64,000 bases of DNA from Lyophyllum atratum (lineage: Eukaryota; Basidiomycota; Agaricomycetes; Agaricales; Lyophyllaceae). Shown here piece by piece: positions 1 through 11,822 of this stretch (the stretch's first letter is position 1; each line of letters opens with the position of its first letter). The DNA lies in contig JACGCN010000020.1 of the NCBI GenBank assembly GCA_014905825.1, positions 124,001-188,000 of the forward strand, in the 5' to 3' direction. A program made the translations under genes and the position numbers. Below the pieces are notes generated by a model. That model ran no database searches, was not told the origin of the DNA, and saw only the letters and a list, made by a program, of their open reading frames with translations.

Positions 1-683
1 GATTGTATTCTATATCAGGATCCAGAACTCCCTCGTGAGTTGTGACTGTTTTCGGGGGTCTGGCTACAACTAATTGGGATCCTCCGGCGTTGTGTCGGAT
101 TTCAAGAGCGATCAGCTCTCATTCCAAAATTCGGTCGCAGCCCGCCAGACAACGTCGGCGGCTTCAGTATTCGGCGAAGATTTTAGTCGAGAAAAGCCAC
201 GAATGACGACACATGGTCGATCGGCTTTAGTTAAACGTAGATCGATGAACGTTCCCTCTACACAGACTTGTCTTCCTGACAACGGCTGGTCACGAATATA
301 GGTGAATGTTGGTGGCAGCTCTTGTCGTATAGATATCGGTCCTACACTTGGCAAGAGAACGAACGAGTCCGCGTATCAGCCGAATTACGAAGCAGCGTCT
401 AAGCTTGAAGTAACATCCCCGGTATCGCCAATACCCTGATTCGACTCATCACACAAGAAGCAACCATGAAAAGCTTTCGATGCTAAGCCTATATGATACG
501 ACTCTTTTATTGCCTGCAAACTCGACTAATGCCCATGCGTATCCGGAATATCTTGACCGCTGGCACTCAACGCGCATAAATCGGCTTGAGCTGGCCGATT
601 TGAGGTCCCTGCCCCCTTCTCTATATGCTCATTACCGGTACCTGCTCAACGCATATCAGTTTGATCTAGGGATATCCGTAAGG
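1..683. other. Left-edge stretch without a supported gene
   Basis: I find no recognisable protein here. Short open frames exist on both strands (for example about 112-354 on the minus strand), but none has family motifs, a convincing splice pattern or a homologous copy elsewhere in the window. It lies downstream of the UstYa-like gene and may include its 3' UTR. Confidence 0.4.
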
Positions 684-1316
684 TTACTCACAGCTCCAAG
701 TACCGTTCTTCACCTTGAATTCATGGAATGCGAGATAGTTGGCTGAGATGTAATCATAGAGAGTACTCCAATTGGAGCACTGTCTAATGAACGGAGGTGC
801 GCAACCTTGTCTCTTCAGCGTTAAAGCTTTAACCACAGGCTCCTCCGTAGCATCCGCGGAGCACTCGAATACCTGGCGTAGATAATTTAAACAGTGCCCC
901 ACATGCCCATCAGAGGCTGACGTCCGGTTCGTTGCGGTCAACGCGTTACTGAGACCAGCGAGGCAATGTAACTGGTGATACATGGCGATTGCGAAGACAC
1001 GCCGATCTGGCCCAAGACGAACGATGCCCCCACTCTGGGTGTCGGTGGACTTGGTCCAAACTTCTCGCGTGACGGAGCTGTTGAGGGAGTAACGAACAGA
1101 GCAGTCGAATTGAGCTTGCACTGGCTCTAGTTTCACGGGAAGTCGCATGGGATAGTCTTCACCGATGAAAGCTGTTTTGGCGTCAGGACAGAAATGGAAG
1201 TTAATGTAATCGCTGCATACTGTGTTTCGTTCTCCCAATGCTGCATAAAGAGGTACGCGAGATAATGAAGGCAATATTCAGGAAGAGGATGATGCCCCAA
1301 CCTCGTTGGGAGAGCA
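684..1316 (-). CDS. UstYa-like (DUF3328) oxidase-family protein
   Basis: The minus-strand frame 684-1274 carries the two hallmark motifs of the DUF3328/UstYa family, HQLHC (in MYHQLHCL) and HCLNYLRQ, followed by a Cys-Ser-Ala-Asp segment. A 'RLGPDRR' block precedes the first motif, as in family members. In ascomycetes UstYa homologues act in oxidation or cyclisation of ribosomally made peptides and in other secondary metabolism; in basidiomycetes most members are uncharacterised. The 5' end is unclear. An ATG at 1316 starts a hydrophobic stretch (GWGIILFLNIAFIIS) like the membrane anchor usual at this position, but it is in a different frame. Either a ~60-bp intron joins the first five codons to 'LGERNT', which removes the anchor, or a one-base shift has damaged the gene. 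Family call solid, intactness uncertain. Confidence 0.75.
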
Positions 1317-1719
1317 TGGTTACTGACGGAGAGGGAGTTGACTCAACGAAAAATGTACAAGGACTCGAGTTAGTGATACGAACTAATTGGTGCTGTGGAG
1401 GGTGATTTGATCGTTGGTATTATGACAGTGTAGAAGGCAGTTGCCCGATGAATCTGGTCTCTGTGAAGGAGATGCATTGAATGACATTGCACAGTAATTG
1501 CATATGTGTGTCACAACATCTCATACCAGTATCAATGATGAATCGATGATTCGTGCAAGTTGATGATCAAAGGGCTCGGACGGAATCAAGTTTCGATGCG
1601 AGATCACCGTACACACGAGCAGAACCATCCACGAACAGGCAGGACCAAGGCAGGACCCCAGTCGTCTGTCCGAAAGCTGTCAATAGTGCCTCGAATTTGA
1701 CATGTTGCCATATATATTA

Positions 1720-1915
1720 TATCGAATGCTAGCGAGACCGCGAAGATGTGGTCCGAGATGAACGAAGGCTTGCATTGCCGCTGTCGGTGGACTTGTTCCA
1801 GATTTGCGCCTGCGACGGAGGTCACGGTGTTGAGGGCATACCGAACTGAGTAGTCGAACTTTGTGGTTTGTACTTTGTTCAGCCAGCTTCACGGGCTAGT
1901 CTTTACCAATGTAAA
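1720..1915 (-). pseudogene. Decayed second copy of the UstYa-like gene
   Basis: This stretch matches about 985-1170 of the neighbouring UstYa-like gene at DNA level. Shared blocks include 'gtcggtggacttg', the 'ttgagggcata/ttgagggagta' step, 'gcagtcgaa/tagtcgaa' and 'agtcttcacc/agtctttacc'. Only the segment before the HQLHC motif is recognisable, with several indels, and no open frame covers it. It reads as the remnant of a tandem duplication in the same orientation as the intact copy. Confidence 0.65.
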
Positions 1916-2329
1916 GTAAGTAGTAGTCACTTGACATTAAGCGCGAATTACCTTTAGAACAATATCCAAAGCATTATTACGAAAAGGCATTCAAGGCGTC
2001 AAGTTGAAGTTGCGCAGTCACCGAATTAGGGTACACGACCAACACGGCCCTACACGGCCTTCTGTTCTTCGATATCAACGTCCACCTACTCGTGATGTGA
2101 CTTCATCAATGTGGTAACATGCCTTCTGCGGGTTTGTAAGTGCAAGGAGGCGACAAGATGGCTGATCACTGGCAGGGCGGCTGTGCGTCGCCTGAAGTTC
2201 TCGACCTGATTTGGGTCTAATGCTCCAGGCTCAGGCTGGAAGTCAAAACCGGCTTCCATAGGCGCCTCACCGTTGCCTCACCCTCTCTGCTGCTCTCACC
2301 GCATCCCGGCTCAAAATCCCCTCTGAACC

Positions 2330-4436
2330 ATGGCATCAAGTATCCCGACATTTCTGGCGTCCCTCACGAGTACGGACACGGCTATTCTCGCTCTTGGTAG
2401 TGCGTGGGCGGTCTATCTTCTCTCAAGGACGAGAGGAGGAACGCCACTTCCGCCTGGTCCGCGTCCACTTCCTTTGGTTGGGAACATGTTCCAGATTCCA
2501 CAAAAGGATGAATGGCCTATCTACGAGGCTTGGGCGAAGAAATACGGTGGGTGGCTTTGAGTAACTTCCTGTCTAAACGCTTTATTTACCACTTTACCAG
2601 GTCCTATCACGTATCTCACCATGCTGGGGACGCCCATGATCGTGCTGAATTCGCTCAAGGCTGTTCGGGATTTGATGGACGAAAGATCAGGGATATATTC
2701 TAACCGACCATTAATGGCCATGAAAGAACTGTAAGGCTAAACATTGTTTCACATTTTTCGAGGCACACTTATAGATTACGACGCCATTCAGCTGTGACCT
2801 AGACTGGGTCCTCACGTACATCTCTGGCGAACCACAACGCATCCGACGGACCACGGTTCAACGGTATTTCTCCGGTCCGGCATCAGTCAAACATCGATAT
2901 CATCAACAGGAAGAGTCTCGTATCCTAGTCGCGAACCTTTTGAGGAAGCCTGACGATCTCGATGATCATATCAAGCAGTTGGTCACCCTTTGAACATCTT
3001 GTAAATGGACTAACAATTTCGCCATAGACATACCTCCAGCTCTATCTTGTTGGGAGCATACGGGTATCGCGTATCCGGCGCTGACGATCCTATTGTCCAC
3101 GAAATGGAGAGATCATTCAAGCAAGCCGAACAACTCAACGGACCGATAGCATTCTTGATCGAAATAGGTCCTAATCGTAAGTACTGCTCGGTCGCATTCT
3201 CGCAGCCACGCAGATGACACTCATCTAAACAGTGAAGAATTGGCCTACCTTCTTGTCACTTTCGGGCTTCAACAAGACCTTGGATGAGATCAAGAGGGTC
3301 TTCACTGGATGCAGAGTCGATCCCTTCATGCGTACCAAACAAAAGATTGTGCGTAGTTCGTGTTTTGCCTCTAGGTACCAGCTGATTTTGTTCCAATTCT
3401 GGTAGGATGACGGGACTGCTGTCCCGTGTTTCGTCTCCACGTCCCTTGACGATATTGCCTCCGACGCTTCTCTTTCTCCTGCCGAAGCTCAGCAGAAGGA
3501 AGAGCTGATCATGGATTGCGCATCCGTCATGTACGGCGCTGCTACAGACTCTGTGAGATTTCCCGTTCTTTTTTCTTCTTCACCTTAATTTACCTCGTTC
3601 TGCTGCGAAGACAAGTTGCACCCTGTGCTCTTTCTTTGCACTCATGTCACTCCACCCACGCGTTATGCAGCAAGCTCAGGAAGACATAGACCGTGTCACG
3701 GAGAGGGAGAGGCTACCTACGTTCGATGATTGGGAGAGGCTTCCATATATCAATGCGATCATTATGGAGGTCCTGAGGTATAACACTGTTACGCCGCTCG
3801 GTCAGTACCTCTGAAAGTAACGAGCATTGTGCTCATGGGCGTGACGTTGGTCCCAGGTCTGCCTCATGGCGTAGCGAAAGACGATATCTATAACGGCATG
3901 CTTATCCCCGAAGGCTCGATGATTTGTGCCAACCTATGGTGCGTCTGGGATTCGAGATATTGCACAACGAAGTAATCAACGAGTTGACACAGGCTCATCT
4001 TCCGTGATCCCGAGATCTTCGCCGATCCAGATACGTTCAAGCCTGAACGTTTCTTAGGCGATGAAGGCGCCCGATGCCGAGAAGTACTGAATATTGCTTG
4101 GGGTCTAGGAAGAAGGTATATTGGTTGCGAGGTCCTGCTTTACTCTTATCTAATGATCATTCCCGCTCCAAGATCCTGCCCTGGTCGACAATTCGCGGAA
4201 GCAGCACTGTTCATTACCATCTCGTCGGTCATCGCGTGCTTTAACATGACGCCGAAGCCTACACCCACAGGTCAAGTACCGAAGCTGACATTCCACGACG
4301 GGTTTATCAGGCGGGTTCTCTTGATTACGTCGTTGACATCCAGATTAACGATGAATATTTTGACAGGAGGCCTATAACGTTCCCCATATCTATAACACCT
4401 CGCTCGAATAAATGGGCAGAGCTTATTGATAAGTAG
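2330..4436 (+). CDS. Cytochrome P450 monooxygenase
   Basis: A heme-thiolate monooxygenase, predicted to be anchored in the ER by its N-terminus. In order: a hydrophobic N-terminal helix (TDTAILALGSAWAVYLLS), the proline-rich hinge PLPPGPRPLP, an I-helix segment GAATDST, the K-helix ExxR (EVLR in IIMEVLRYN) and the heme loop WGLGRRSCPG, where Trp replaces the usual first Phe. About ten exons with 50-60 bp introns; one intron splits the heme loop between RR and SCPG. The last splice that gives a normal C-terminus (RPITFPISITPRSNKWAELIDK split over two exons) needs a GC-AG intron at about 4313-4365; otherwise the frame ends at 4377. All diagnostic motifs are present, so it is probably functional. 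It is divergent from the UstYa-like gene. Substrate unknown, subfamily not assigned. Confidence 0.88.
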
Positions 4437-4915
4437 GGACTTTCTCGTGTCTGGAGGGAGAAGAAAGCTTTATGGTGCATATCCTCATGTGTGGACGCGT
4501 TTCAAATCAGACAGTGAGGGTGTCATGAAGATGACTGATACATACTCATAGTTCCACATTGGCTGGTGATTTGTAGTATAGATAACACTAAGTCTTATGA
4601 TAGACGTGGGCTCCGTGCTACTAGCTCGTGTAAGCTCGCGCTGCCAGTTCTGTAGCGTTGACTTTGGCACGACTAAGGGTTTTCCTGATGTTACTTGGCG
4701 TCGACCAAGGGTTGAACTTATTGCTAAATTGATCTCCTCCTCCTTCTCCTTATTATTATCTTCAATCTCGGCTGCTCAATGCTTGATTCGTTCTTCCGTT
4801 CCCTGAGACCTGAAAGCTTGCCTGACTTCTCATTACATGGTCAAATATATTCTCGGGTGTCATATTAATCTTTTACACTCTCTATCACAGAAAGCCGTGC
4901 GTGCGCATGCCGCCA
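4437..4915. other. Convergent intergenic region
   Basis: This lies between the 3' ends of the P450 and the first F-box gene. No reading frame here has recognisable motifs; it is presumably 3' UTR and terminator sequence for both. Confidence 0.4.
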
Positions 4916-6791
4916 TCATGGCTGGAGCTCCGAAACCGATGAACGAGTTGATTTCCACCCAAGACTATTCACGCTTGTTTCTCTCGCCTTCAGCATACGC
5001 ATCGCCGAAGGTCCCTCGCCGTGAACGACACTGTACACCCCTTCATGCTTGAACCGGCAGCGCCCATTCAACTGGTCATGATGATCCCAATACAACACGT
5101 CACGGATCGTGAACGACCGCAGCCCAGGGTATTGATTGGCGATGCGTATCGCACTGCTACCCATGTCACTATCCAACGATAATGGCTTGTGCGTACGTGT
5201 GACGACGAACGATTGCAGTTTCGGAGCCAGGCGAAGGGCTTGCGAGAAGTCTTTCTACATCACGGGCGAACGTAACTCGTTAGCGAAAGGGGGACGAAGA
5301 AGCGACCCTTGTGGATTAGTAGACTTACAAGGACCACGGGCCCAGTCGCTGATACTTCCAAGTGAGCCAGCTCCGGGCAGGCGGCAACGACGCGTTTGTA
5401 CAGTCCCAAACAGTCTTTCCTGTCGACGGAATCCAAGAAATTGACCGAAATAGCCAGGCTGGCGATACCTGGGAATGGCCTGAGCATCTGCGCGAATCGC
5501 GCGGCGGGGTCAAACCAGTCTGTGAGGCAGAGCTCTTTCAAGTTGGGTAAATGCGGCGCGAGCTTCAGCTGCTGCAGTCTGCCGGTGAATGATTGCAGAG
5601 ATGGAAGCGCCGGGAGGTAGAACATCGATACACGGGAGTAGTACATGCCACGGATGAATCTTACGTTCTCGAGACTGGGATGTGCGGAGATGAATGCTGT
5701 CATTTTTTCATCGTCTCCGGGATATCCCCGGAAGGAGAGACTGCCTAGATTCAAGATCTTTAAATGAGGCCACCTAGCGTTCAGGACGCGCCGAATATTA
5801 TACAGCTGTGTTGTTTCGCGGGTACCCTCGAGGGTGAGCTCTTCGAGATCTGGGCAGTTGGTGAGGAGAAATTGCCAGAAACGGGGAGGAAGGTCCTTCC
5901 CATCGAAGAATACTATTGCAGTTAGTTACAGTACACTTTCCTGTCCATGATCTGGTAAACTTACCAGGCCATTTTGCAGCAACCGAGGTTATGAAAGAAA
6001 ACGATAGCAGGCCCTGAAAGGAGAAGAGCTAAAGACATATCTTTACTTTCAGAAGTCCAATTACTTTTGAAAAAAAAGCAAATAGAGCTTACATGGCTGT
6101 GATCCTCGACATGGCAGGTCCTCGGACCAACCGTCGTCCCGATGCGCCTCAACTGGGGACAACTACTTCGTTAGTCTGCAGTACTCGTAGAAGCACCTTC
6201 ACAGGGATAGAACTCACTTTTGTCTCAACGCAACCCATAACTCGTCCTCTGGCGCCTCCGCACCTACCCAGTTAAAGGTATGAAGGCAGGCGAATCGCTG
6301 CCGTTCTAACATTCCCCGGAGAAGCAAGACGAACTCTCCTAAGTTCAGCGCTTTGCCTGAGGCGCTGCCTACCCAGTCTGCGAGTCGATAAGGTCGCACA
6401 GAAAGGGATCTAATGTACCTGATAGAGGGGTTACTGCGGAGTACTTTCATGAGGGAGCGGCATTGATCGGCAGAACGAAGGTCTATGAACTCATAAAGAG
6501 GCCGTAGAAGAATGCTATGCATACGCCTTGACTTTCAAATGGACCTTTGAGCACGTTTCAATGATATTTAGGTAGAAGAAAAGCACTCACGACTTGACAA
6601 CATTGCAGGCGCTCTAGCGTGGAAAGATGGTCCGCAATCAGGAGGATAATATCGTCGGGAATGTCCCTGTCCAGAATGAGTCGATCCTTGGAGTCCTTCT
6701 TCTGCACCCTAGTTGCCTTCTGTGTCGTGGGGACTAGGTCTGACCGCCCAGGGGTCTTCTTTCTAAAGCGTAACATATGCGCTACCAGCAC
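4916..6791 (-). CDS. F-box/LRR-like protein (paralog A)
   Basis: Spliced minus-strand gene. The N-terminus is Lys/Arg-rich, followed by an F-box-like segment (PDDIILLIADHLSTLERLQCCQ) at about residues 40-65. F-box proteins bind Skp1 and act as substrate adaptors of SCF ubiquitin ligases. Downstream exons encode degenerate leucine-rich segments, for example LRPLYEFIDLRSADQCRSL, LNLGSLSFRGYPGDD and AHLPNLKEL-like stretches. A splice at about 5329/5201 joins to 'KDFSQALRLAPKLQSFVVT'. Block by block it matches the gene at 47508-49426 (ILRPLYEFI/MLRPLYESI; DCLGLYKRVVAACPELAHLEV/DCFRFYEGLVAVCSQLTHIEV), so the two are paralogs in the same orientation on either side of the transposon block. Exon edges between about 5911 and 6214 are approximate. 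Confidence 0.7.
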
Positions 6792-7263
6792 TTGAACCGC
6801 TTGAAGATTTCGAGGAAAGGTGAAGCGGCGGAGTGTAGCAGACTTATGCAGCTCAGATGACTGGTGCCGTGCGACCCTACTTAAAACCGAGCTTCGAAGT
6901 CAGTGTAAGAAACGATTGGAGGAGGAGGAGGAGTATATTATACTGGCTAGGTCCCCAATTGGAACAGCCAGTTCACCACGGTCGCTACTTATGTAAGTTA
7001 AGTACCAAAGATGACACGATAACTAGTTCACGGTCCCGCAGTACACACGCACCCACCAGAGAGTGTGAAAACGGGCACGAAACATATGCAGAATCCCCGG
7101 CCTAAAGTGGCAGGACAACACGGGTAAAACCCTGTGGGAGTCAGACAGCAGTTCTCCACTCGCCCGACAAAACTCTCCGTGATCCAGGATTTCATGCACG
7201 CCGCACCGTAAACTCTTCTCAAGAATACGCATGCAGATATGAAAAGGTATGTATGTAGACAGT
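6792..7263. other. Region between F-box gene A and the RT remnant
   Basis: This holds the upstream region of F-box gene A and sequence downstream of the RT stop codon. The minus-strand frame at 7023-7364 has no recognisable similarity and overlaps the RT remnant in another frame. No supported gene. Confidence 0.4.
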
Positions 7264-7467
7264 TCAGCTGTCTTGGGGAGCATTTCCCCCCTGGTATAAA
7301 TATATAGGTTCGGCATAGAAAATTTGGAGGACATCATATGCAAGCTTGGCGAGGAGAGATACAATCACCCTTTGGGCGAGCAGGGCACGCAACAGCACAT
7401 CAGGCTCGCTGTGCTTGGCACGGAAGCCGGGTAGGGAAACATCCACTTGCGTCCAAAATTCCTGACG
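7264..7467 (-). pseudogene. RNase H-reverse transcriptase, C-terminal piece (3 of 3)
   Basis: The last 67 or so codons of the interrupted RT, beginning RQEFWTQVDVSLPGF and ending at a stop at 7264-7266. The left end of transposon copy 1 starts directly upstream (7468). The target sequence CCTGACG occurs at 7461-7467 and again at 20915-20921. Joining across the element with one copy of this 7-mer gives 'PLVILRQ' followed directly by 'EFWTQ' in the same frame, which shows that these residues are the natural continuation of the piece at 20915-21600. Confidence 0.85.
7461..7467. repeat. Target-site duplication of copy 1, left (CCTGACG)
   Basis: The 7-mer CCTGACG directly precedes the first base of the element (CACCTGATACTG) and is repeated directly after its last base at 20915-20921. 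Confidence 0.85.
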
Positions 7468-7499
7468 CACCTGATACTGTAATGTGTTTGCAAACAAAC
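7468..7499 (+). repeat. Terminal inverted repeat, copy 1 transposase end
   Basis: 32 bp that match the inverted terminus at 20883-20914, with mismatches confined to two blocks (bases 3-6 and bases 14-18). It ends in TGTTTGCAAACAAAC. The first palindrome starts exactly 17 bp from the tip, as it does at the other end. Confidence 0.85.
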
Positions 7500-7597
7500 A
7501 CTGTACTACAGAAAAGAAATGTTTGCAAACATGACTGTCAACTAGAGGGGTATGTTTGCAAACATTTCCTCTCGTTATAGGGCCATGTTTGCAAACA
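7485..7597. promoter_or_regulatory. Four subterminal palindromes TGTTTGCAAACA (outer end)
   Basis: Perfect 12-bp palindromes at 7485-7496, 7520-7531, 7553-7564 and 7586-7597, spaced 35, 33 and 33 bp (about three helical turns). Arrays like this at transposon ends are usually transposase-binding sites; that role is inferred. Three more lie at the opposite end. Confidence 0.8.
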
Positions 7598-7913
7598 TTT
7601 CCTGTCATTACCGTTTCAATTCTACATTCAAACCCGACACCATTACCAAATATGGATGAGCTGTCGAGCTCATCGTTCAATGCTCAAGCTCATCATTCAA
7701 TGCATCGAGCAGCACCCCGCACCTCATTTCTTCTTTTGGCTACTTCTAAGCGATTTCCCGCCCGACGATTCCCGATGATCCCATCACTGCATTGCGCCCC
7801 TTGCCGCCCTTGGCCCGTTATTGCTTACTGTGCCTCGCGCTCAAAATATCCAGAATTAGACCGTGTATGAATTAGACCGTGTATATATATAGAATTGTAG
7901 CAATAGGTACCAA
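7598..7913. other. Subterminal non-coding region of copy 1
   Basis: Between the palindrome array and the transposase stop codon. It contains a short local duplication of the type 'gctcatcgttcaatgctcaa/gctcatcattcaatgc' near 7668-7700. No gene seen; it probably includes the transposase 3' UTR. Confidence 0.5.
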
Positions 7914-10900
7914 TTATAGCCCGTCCTCATCGTCGTTATGCTCAGCATCAATGACTTCCGAGGGAATGACAACACCGCTTCCAACAAGTACATAGTCCTC
8001 TACATGTCTCCAGAGAACGTGGAAGTATCGCTCCATCTCCTGAAGCATTGCGGCCTGCTCGTTTGCATATGCCCACCGCCCGTCATGTGTTACATCATCA
8101 TCGTAACGACTGACCTGAAACACAGCAGAGGCGCGGGTATGCCACTGAGCGGCCTTACTGGAAAGGAAGTGACGTACCCGCCGCATCTCCTCCCTCAAAA
8201 GGAGTACTTCCTCCCTCCAGCGATCGGCCCGCGCCTTGCTTTTGCACCACTCAATCCGGAGGTCTGAGGTACTAGATGTATAAGAACATGAATGTCAGGA
8301 AGATAAAGCAGCTCACCGTCTCGCAGACACTCATCCTGCCGTTGTTCCAAGTCGCCAATCTTCATCCATATCCAGGATATCGTTGTACGGCCCTTCGAAG
8401 GACGGGCATCAGTCGGACGCATATACGCACTGGCCTGAGCCTCATCTAAAGCTCTGATATCACCGTCCAGGAGTACAGGGAACAGGGTCTCCCAGCCCAG
8501 CTTCTCAAGCGCGAATGCCAACGACCCCAGAGCCTTGCGAGCAGCACGATACTTCGCGGCTGCACTCTTGATCTTCGAGTCCATCCTGGTTATAATCCCT
8601 CGAGAACGGGTGTTCTGGCGTTGTCCCCGCTGGAAACGATCTTTGTCGTGGTATAGGTACGCGCGTAGTCGAAGGCCATCGCGAAGTTCAGCGAGAGCAT
8701 CACTGGCCTGTGCATTACGAAGGTCCCACTCCATTGACCGTAGGCGTAGGTCACAGGGAGGGCCGGAAGAGGAGTGTAGGTCGGAGGGAAGGTAAAGAGG
8801 GATGTCCTGGACAGGGTCTTCATTCTCACCCTGCACCTCGATGTCATGCGCACGTACAGCGGCTAGTCCCGGGACATAGAGATGTTGGACTTCAATCCAA
8901 GCAGTGATCTTCCGGCGCAAAGCATTGGCTTGCGCCTGCAGCTGGCCTTTCTGCTTGTCGGTGGCATGCTGGCCTAGAGCAGCATAATCAACAGCAAGGC
9001 GCCGTCTATGAGAGACATATTAGTGTAAGATCTGAATGATAAGGGTCTATACTCACTGCTTCTGCTCGAAATCGAGTCCCATGGTTATTAACTCGCAAGC
9101 AGATATGTCGTGGTGCAGCGCATACGCCCGGCCAGCCTTGAGGTCAGCGGCTTCTTCATTAGCCAGACGTTTACGAACTCCATCTTGCGAGATTTCTGCG
9201 AGGGCAATTTAGAGAACTGCAAGATGGATAGCGAACGCAGACATACCTTTGAACTCCTTCTCATATGGGTTTTTCTGGGTATGATTGACCTCCCACCTCG
9301 AAAGTTGCAGCCTCCAGTCGTCGACAGATTCCTTATCCAAACCAGCCTCAAATTCTGCGTGTAGGGAGTGATGTTCGTTGGCTTCCTTGACCGCTTCCTT
9401 GATCTTCCGTAATAGTGTAACACCTATGTATACAAGATAAGTAGATCAATCGAGCCAATGGAGAAACAACTTACCCATGAGACATGTCTTTTTCCAATTC
9501 CAATCACCAAAATGGTCATCCAGGGTATCGCGACGGTGACCAGGTCCCATCTCCCGAGTACTTGTAGCCACAGGGTTGATGTGTGACCATCCCCGCTCAA
9601 CACCTTCCCCATCAGTTCGGCCAACGTCCACGTTATAGTTGAAGGAGTACGTGGTCTGGCATGGGCGTATGTGGGCAGGAAGATGGAATTTGGGAATGAG
9701 GAAGCGAACGAGGACCTTGCCGTCGTGATCGATATGGAGTTTATGTGGATATTGCGCCATCCGTTCCCAGACATGGACACTCCATTGACATACAATGTCA
9801 TAAGAGACGACAATGGAGAGCAATTCGTGGTTGGATAGTGAAAGTAGGAATAGGTAGTCTACATTGATGTACCTGAGAATCGGGGGTTAGGACGATGCGA
9901 CATGTTACGGTCTATAAACTGACCGTTCGCCTTTCAATAGATCACCAACGGAGAGGGGCCGCTTGCAGTCGTGTCTTGCACAGTCAATTGCTACCACACC
10001 CGTTGCTGCCAACCCTTTGGTCGCACGTTCAGCATTGACAGCATTATGGCTTGAGCAGGTGCTTTTCTATTCGCATAATGAGTCAGTACATGAAGTATGA
10101 GCGACATGAGAACATACGGGCTGGACAATAACTTTATCAAATACTTTGAGGAACTTCTTGAAACGCTGTTCTGGGGCAAAGTACGACCATCCCTGGCTTA
10201 AACTGGGATCCATGGCCTCTGACGAGACATTCTTCCTCTTTAGACGGAAGTTCGCATCAAGAGCGAGAAACAAACAATACAGGAACCTTCAACATACATG
10301 TCAATTCGATGAAGTCACCAAAGAATGACGAACAGCTCACCTGATTTCTGGGGCCACGGTCTCCCAACCCGGAGGAAGATTAAGCCCAGGTTGAGGACAG
10401 GCGGGGCAAAGAACAGCGCATTCTCCCTGTTTTGTTGAGGTGATGCCAGCAGGGTCATGTCCCCTCCCAGCTCGCTTCGTCATCTTCAAGTGTCGATATT
10501 CCCGAACCATGACCATGAACGCAGGATATCGAGACTGAATCACCGCATCAGGACATTGAATATAAGTGGAGTAGTGGTATAATCAGTACCTTTGGCGTAC
10601 ACATGCCTGTGTTGTCAGTGAGACGCTTGACACCGTTGTAGAACTCGAGTGCTGAAGCCTTGGATTCGAAGCTGATCATCTGAAATAGCTTGAGGACGGA
10701 TAGTGTTGCGGCAGTCCTCGGTCGGTCCACAGATGCAGGAAACCATCGTTGGCGGAGAAGCTGGATGAAGGGGGGCTGCTTCTGCGTACAGTCACAGAAA
10801 TCGACACTGACTTCGTGTATGCCGTTGACGTGGATGACCATGAAGTCATCAGAGACGCGGCCGGGCGCAAAATTGCTGCAGGTTTCGCCAGGCGGGTGGC

Positions 10901-11630
10901 CTAGTTGTACCCGTAGGCCAAGCGATTTGAGGGATGTCTTCTTGAAATATGTTCCCGTCCATTCCTATAAGTTGATAACATGAGCACCTTTCAGGAAACG
11001 AAGAAAAATAAACTCACCTCGAGATGATGGAGAAAATTATGCTGATGCCTTGAAAGTATACAGGACTTGCATAGGAGCTCAACGATATCACAATCGCAAC
11101 AACGATACACCACCGGCTCGGAGTGTAATGGGCACGTGGTGTCGTTGGGGTTGCCTCGCCCCTCAAGGCGTAGAAATTCCGCAAGGAATATGTCTCGTTC
11201 CAGAAGCCATCTCTTGAGTGGGTTATACTAGTTCCAACCATATATGTTAGCCACCTGAATCGACAACAAAGTGAAAGGTTCTCACATTCATCCTGGGGCG
11301 CTTTTCGGTGACTGTCTCACCCTCGACCTGGTCGAGATACTTGGGGTCAACATCCAGAGGCAAGTCATCGGACACGTATTCGTAGTTCCACATGTCAGGG
11401 TTGTTGACAGACTCCGAGGCAGACGACGAGAGGGGATGGTCCCTGGGGATGTCAAAGCGGGTGGTCGATACGCTGAAGGACATGCTGTCAGCACGGAGAT
11501 CGTAGTGTACTGAGGGAACCGAGATGGTAGGTGTAGTTGAGGGACCAACGCCATCGGAGGGATCATCGTCGAGGGGAATGACGACCATACCCGTCTTCTG
11601 CTTCTTCCTCCCCCGGCGTTGGCTAGACAT
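7914..11630 (-). CDS. KDZ transposase with CxC2 cysteine cluster (copy 1)
   Basis: Eleven exons splice to 1062 residues, matching the copy 2 model exon for exon. The N-terminus is basic (RRGRKKQK), likely a nuclear signal or DNA contact. At about residues 145-185 lies the CxC2-like cluster (CPLH, CCDCD, CKSC, HQHNFLHH), a putative zinc-binding DNA-recognition module. The KDZ catalytic core follows. Its diagnostic strings are VDYLFLL (D484), SYDIVCQW (D504), PKFHLPAHI and RTDGEGVERGW (E571), then LDDHFGDWNWKK; the D-D-E set is the likely RNase H-fold active site. The C-terminal third is helical and charged. This copy reads HNDDEDGL near the C-terminus where copy 2 has HNNDEDGL. No stop or frameshift seen, so it is probably an active transposase. 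Confidence 0.92.
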
Positions 11631-11713
11631 TGCTGGACTGAAGTTTGAAAGATGGATGGAGAAGGAAGAACGTCTCTGATGGATGGGGGTGGGAAGGAGA
11701 TCTGCCGTTGACT

Positions 11714-11719
11714 AGACAT
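11714..11719 (-). promoter_or_regulatory. Upstream out-of-frame ATG before the transposase start (copy 1)
   Basis: A ~90-bp duplication around the start codon creates a second ATG-TCT-AG(T/C)-CAACG context 89 bp upstream of the chosen transposase ATG, near 11717-11719. Because 89 is not a multiple of three, translation from it would run out of frame across the true start. It could reduce transposase output if the transcript starts upstream. Confidence 0.5.
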
Positions 11720-11822
11720 CGCTAGACTGAAGTTCGAAGGATGGAAGGAGAAGGAGGGACACCTCTGAGGATGAGGGTGGGAGGGAGAGCTCCTCAGATG
11801 GAACAGACACTGAAAATCTGAG

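Noticed and set aside
7485..7597. CRISPR-like array (12-bp repeats about 33 bp apart).
   Set aside because: Too few and too short, in a eukaryotic genome, and at transposon termini; a transposase-site array explains them.
9088..9813. Several minus-strand frames within the transposase gene with Ser/Thr-rich translations.
   Set aside because: They are alternate-frame shadows; the spliced transposase accounts for this DNA.
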